A stretch of DNA of 64,000 nucleotides from Chitinophagales bacterium. GTDB lineage: Bacteria > Bacteroidota > Bacteroidia > Chitinophagales > Chitinophagaceae. The notes beneath the pieces were generated by a model that searched no databases, was not told where the DNA came from, and saw only the letters and a list, made by a program, of their open reading frames with translations. Location of the stretch: NCBI GenBank assembly GCA_017303855.1, contig JAFLBL010000011.1, positions 1 to 64,000 on the forward strand. Reading direction: 5' to 3'. A program made the translations under genes and the position numbers. Below, in pieces: positions 61,465 through 64,000 of the stretch. The stretch's first letter is position 1; every line of letters begins with the position of its first letter.

Positions 61465-62865
61465 ATGGCATCTGCAGTAACTGTAAATATAAAAATGTAT
61501 CGCGTGGGTGAACTGGGAGATTGCTTCCTGCTTCGCTTTACCAGTGGACAGGAAAAATCGCATGTCCTGATTGACTGTGGCTCATTCAGCAACAGCAAAG
61601 CATCCGCAGAAAGAATGAAAGAAATCGCCACCGACATTAAAAAACAGATTGGCAACAACCGGCTGAATGTGATCGCCGGCACTCACCAGCACAACGATCA
61701 TCTATCCGGATTTGTACATGCCTCTTCAGTTTTTGAAAGCATGCCTCCCGACCAGGTCTGGTTGTCCTGGCTGGACAACCCGGATGATAAAAAAGCCCGT
61801 GAGATTGGCAAGGATTATAACAATTATCTGCGGAGTCTGCGGCTGATCAGCCAGGAACTGCATCGTCCCGGCTTTGCCAGTAATGAGGTAAAAAATAAAC
61901 TGGATGGCTTAATGGGCTTTCATGGCTTCAGTCCCCAGGAGTTATCAAAAAAAGCAAGAACTGAAAGTCTTCCACCGGCTGTACCGGCCCAGGCCAGGGA
62001 TATCCTGCAACGGATCGGCAAAAAGAAACCGGCCTATCTTTCACCAGGTGAAGTATTTCCCCTGCCGGGTTTATTCGGTGAACCGGTAAAAGTATACGTA
62101 CTGGGACCACCCAAAAACGAAGAACTGCTGTATGATAAAGAACCAGGCAAGGGGGAAAGTTTTGATCCGAAACTGGCGGCCAACAGCACCACCGCGCAAC
62201 GGATGCTGAATGCCATGCAAAAAATTTCCAACCCGGGTAAGCCCGATAATGAAGAAGCCCCTTTCCCTTTTTATGAACCATTCAGGGAATCCGGAAATTT
62301 CAAACAGGTATGGGACAGTTATTACAGCAAGAAAGAAGCCTGGCGCACGATTGATCTGGACTGGCTCAACCAGGCTGAACAGCTGGCTCTCTGGCTGGAT
62401 GGCTTTACCAATAACAGCAGCCTTGTACTGGCTTTCGAACTGGTACAAAGCAATAAAGTATTATTGTTTGCGGCTGATGCGCAGGCAGGAAACTGGAATT
62501 CATGGCGTGAAATAAAATGGAAGAAAAAGCCAAAGGATTTCAACTGGCTCAGCCTGATGCATAACACGGTATTATACAAAGCCGGGCATCACGGCAGCCA
62601 CAACTCAACACTCGTGGAAGGACTGGATAACATGACCCATGAAGAACTGGTGGTGATGATCCCTGTAGATAAATCCGATCCGCATATCACCAAAAAGAAT
62701 GGATGGAAGATGCCGGCAGCCAACTTATATAAAGAGCTGAAGAAAAGAAGTAAGAACAGGGTGATCCGGATGGACGATGGCTTTTCAAAAGTCAAAGCCT
62801 GGAATGAGTTGAAAGGGAAACCATCCGGCAACAGCCTCTACTGGCAATTTGAAATAAAAGGATAA
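61465..62865 (+). CDS. MBL-fold hydrolase, ComEC-like branch
   Basis: A 466-residue metallo-beta-lactamase-fold protein without signal. It opens with YRVGELGDCFLLRFTSG near 12-28 and LIDCGSF near 35, has the metal motif GTHQHNDHLSGF (H74, H76, D78, H79), a C-terminal strand with VLLFAADAQAGNW near 330, and VLYKAGHHGSHNSTL near 370. This is the layout of MBL hydrolases related to the ComEC nuclease part. The acidic and His ligands look complete. The substrate is unknown; a nucleic acid or a phosphodiester is possible. It is 17 nt after the metallopeptidase gene and 11 nt before the patatin gene. Confidence 0.82.
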   Translation: MASAVTVNIKMYRVGELGDCFLLRFTSGQEKSHVLIDCGSFSNSKASAERMKEIATDIKKQIGNNRLNVIAGTHQHNDHLSGFVHASSVFESMPPDQVWLSWLDNPDDKKAREIGKDYNNYLRSLRLISQELHRPGFASNEVKNKLDGLMGFHGFSPQELSKKARTESLPPAVPAQARDILQRIGKKKPAYLSPGEVFPLPGLFGEPVKVYVLGPPKNEELLYDKEPGKGESFDPKLAANSTTAQRMLNAMQKISNPGKPDNEEAPFPFYEPFRESGNFKQVWDSYYSKKEAWRTIDLDWLNQAEQLALWLDGFTNNSSLVLAFELVQSNKVLLFAADAQAGNWNSWREIKWKKKPKDFNWLSLMHNTVLYKAGHHGSHNSTLVEGLDNMTHEELVVMIPVDKSDPHITKKNGWKMPAANLYKELKKRSKNRVIRMDDGFSKVKAWNELKGKPSGNSLYWQFEIKG

Positions 62866-62876
62866 ACTATCGCAAC

Positions 62877-64000
62877 ATGAACAACATCGCTTTAGCCTTC
62901 TCCGGTGGTGGTTTCAGGGCAGCCTGCTTCAGCCTGGGCACGCTCTCTTATCTGCATCACCTGAAATACAACGGCCGGCCATTGCTGGAGAATGTAAAGT
63001 ATATATCATCCACCTCCGGCGGCAGTATCACCAACCTGGTTTATAGCCGGTTTCATTTCAACGGGCGTCCATTCAGCGAATGTTACTCGTTTTTATGTGA
63101 GAAACTGGACGGGGAAATCTTACTGGCCCGGGCCCTGCACATCCTCAGCGACAGCAAAGAATGGAAAAAAAGACCGGAGAAAAGCCGGAATCTGATTAAT
63201 GCATTCAGCCTGGCGTATGATGAACTCCTGTTTAACGGTGAAGAATGGTCGCTTTTCAGCAACCACAGTCCGCAGACTTCACTCGGTGAAATCTGCATCA
63301 ACGGCACTGAATTCACCAACGGACTGCCTTTCCGCTTCCAGTCAAAACCCCCGGGGGAAAAATCAGCAGGGCTGATCGGCAACCGGTATATTTTCTTTAA
63401 GAAATCAGCACAGGAAACCAGCAAGAAGTTGCGCCTGGGCGACATACTGGCCACCTCTTCCTGCTTTCCGTCGGGCTTTGAACCCATGATATTCCCCGAC
63501 GATTATACACATGAAGGATTAAACGCCACTGCCATCAGTAAAGCGATCAGTTACAAAGCCAACCGGTACACGCTGCCGGATAACAAATCCGTACAGGATG
63601 CTACTGAAAATTATAACCGCTTTGACCTGCTGAAGGACGAACAGTTTACCTCCGGTATTCGTTTTGGCATTATGGACGGAGGCGTTACCGACAACCAGGC
63701 AATTGATGCTTTTAAAAAGGCCGATACACGAAGAGCGAAAAACAGGTTTGATCTGTTTATCGCCACCGATGTTACCAGTTACCTGATGGATGGATATACA
63801 CTGCCGCTGGAAAAAAAGAAATGGTACAATTTCTTTTCCCTGAAATTCATTAGTTTACTCTGGTTATTGTGCAGCCTTTTCCTGCCGCTGCTGCTCCTGC
63901 TCAACCCACAACCCTGGAAAGCCTGGATGTATATCAGCGGAACAATTTCCGGCCTGCTGCTGCTCCCCGTTCTGTATCTTTTCTTTCCCTCACTTAAAAA
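62877..64000 (+). CDS. patatin-like phospholipase with membrane helices (partial)
   Basis: A protein open past the right edge; the visible 374 residues include the oxyanion loop SGGGFRAAC at 9-17, the nucleophile region ISSTSGGS (S47) with the GxSxG motif altered to SxSxG, and the catalytic Asp in GIMDGGVTDNQ near 267. Two or more hydrophobic helices follow from about 320 (FISLLWLLCSLFLPLLLLL). It would act on membrane phospholipids from the cytoplasmic side. The ATG at 62877 lies 11 nt after the MBL gene. The C-terminal part is cut off, so fused domains may exist beyond the window. Confidence 0.82.
   Translation, partial: MNNIALAFSGGGFRAACFSLGTLSYLHHLKYNGRPLLENVKYISSTSGGSITNLVYSRFHFNGRPFSECYSFLCEKLDGEILLARALHILSDSKEWKKRPEKSRNLINAFSLAYDELLFNGEEWSLFSNHSPQTSLGEICINGTEFTNGLPFRFQSKPPGEKSAGLIGNRYIFFKKSAQETSKKLRLGDILATSSCFPSGFEPMIFPDDYTHEGLNATAISKAISYKANRYTLPDNKSVQDATENYNRFDLLKDEQFTSGIRFGIMDGGVTDNQAIDAFKKADTRRAKNRFDLFIATDVTSYLMDGYTLPLEKKKWYNFFSLKFISLLWLLCSLFLPLLLLLNPQPWKAWMYISGTISGLLLLPVLYLFFPSLK

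Overview
The window comes from a member of the Bacteroidota, most likely family Chitinophagaceae. The evidence is the split atpD-atpC pair, a menG-porT junction, type IX secretion (T9SS) C-terminal sorting domains, a SusC/TonB-type receptor with an N-terminal carboxypeptidase-like domain, a Wzi-type outer membrane protein, a DUF1800-DUF1501 pair, and the Bacteroidota promoter signature (TTTG, about 20 nt, TAnnTTTG) upstream of several genes. I saw no rRNA, tRNA, CRISPR array or insertion sequence.

Layout. 1-5.1 kb: tail of an unknown gene, queA, an orphan sensor kinase, then yqgE, a DUF4197 gene and a ThuA-like gene. 5.1-6.9 kb: atpDC. 7.1-12.1 kb: surface-glycan island with a methyltransferase, two divergent paralogous glycosyltransferases and an MsbA-like exporter. 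12.1-17 kb: acetyltransferase-like gene, dnaX and a two-lipoyl E2 acyltransferase. 17-23.8 kb: GbsR-like regulator, CoA-binding protein, secreted metzincin protease with its small secreted neighbour, YkuK-like protein, engB, menG and porT. 23.9-31.6 kb: Wzi-like protein, pyrC, MutS-like ATPase, M1 aminopeptidase and comM. 31.5-38.2 kb: oxidoreductase, ABC transporter, rhodanese, DUF2721 protein and a TonB-dependent receptor behind an inverted-repeat operator. 38.3-45.9 kb: heme-c lipoprotein, the DUF1501/DUF1800 pair, thiolase, pyrD and terC. 46-54 kb: exported caspase/CHAT-like protein with a lectin-like tail, its outer membrane partner, a divergent NarL-type two-component system, rsmE and dnaB. 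54.2-64 kb: a run of eight same-strand genes, cut by the window edge.

Most of the window is core metabolism and envelope biology. The most unusual parts are three. First, the 54-64 kb run combines a beta-sandwich protein, an M19-like amidohydrolase, a membrane protein, a small unknown protein, an outer membrane protein, a thermolysin-like metallopeptidase, an MBL-fold hydrolase and a patatin. Second, the 46-48.4 kb pair joins an exported caspase-like protein to a paralogue of the outer membrane protein in the first cluster, and faces a two-component system across a region holding a perfect 18-bp palindrome of NarL 7-2-7 type. Third, degenerate short word repeats occur at many gene junctions and, in frame, inside queA and pyrD. 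Each locus uses its own word.
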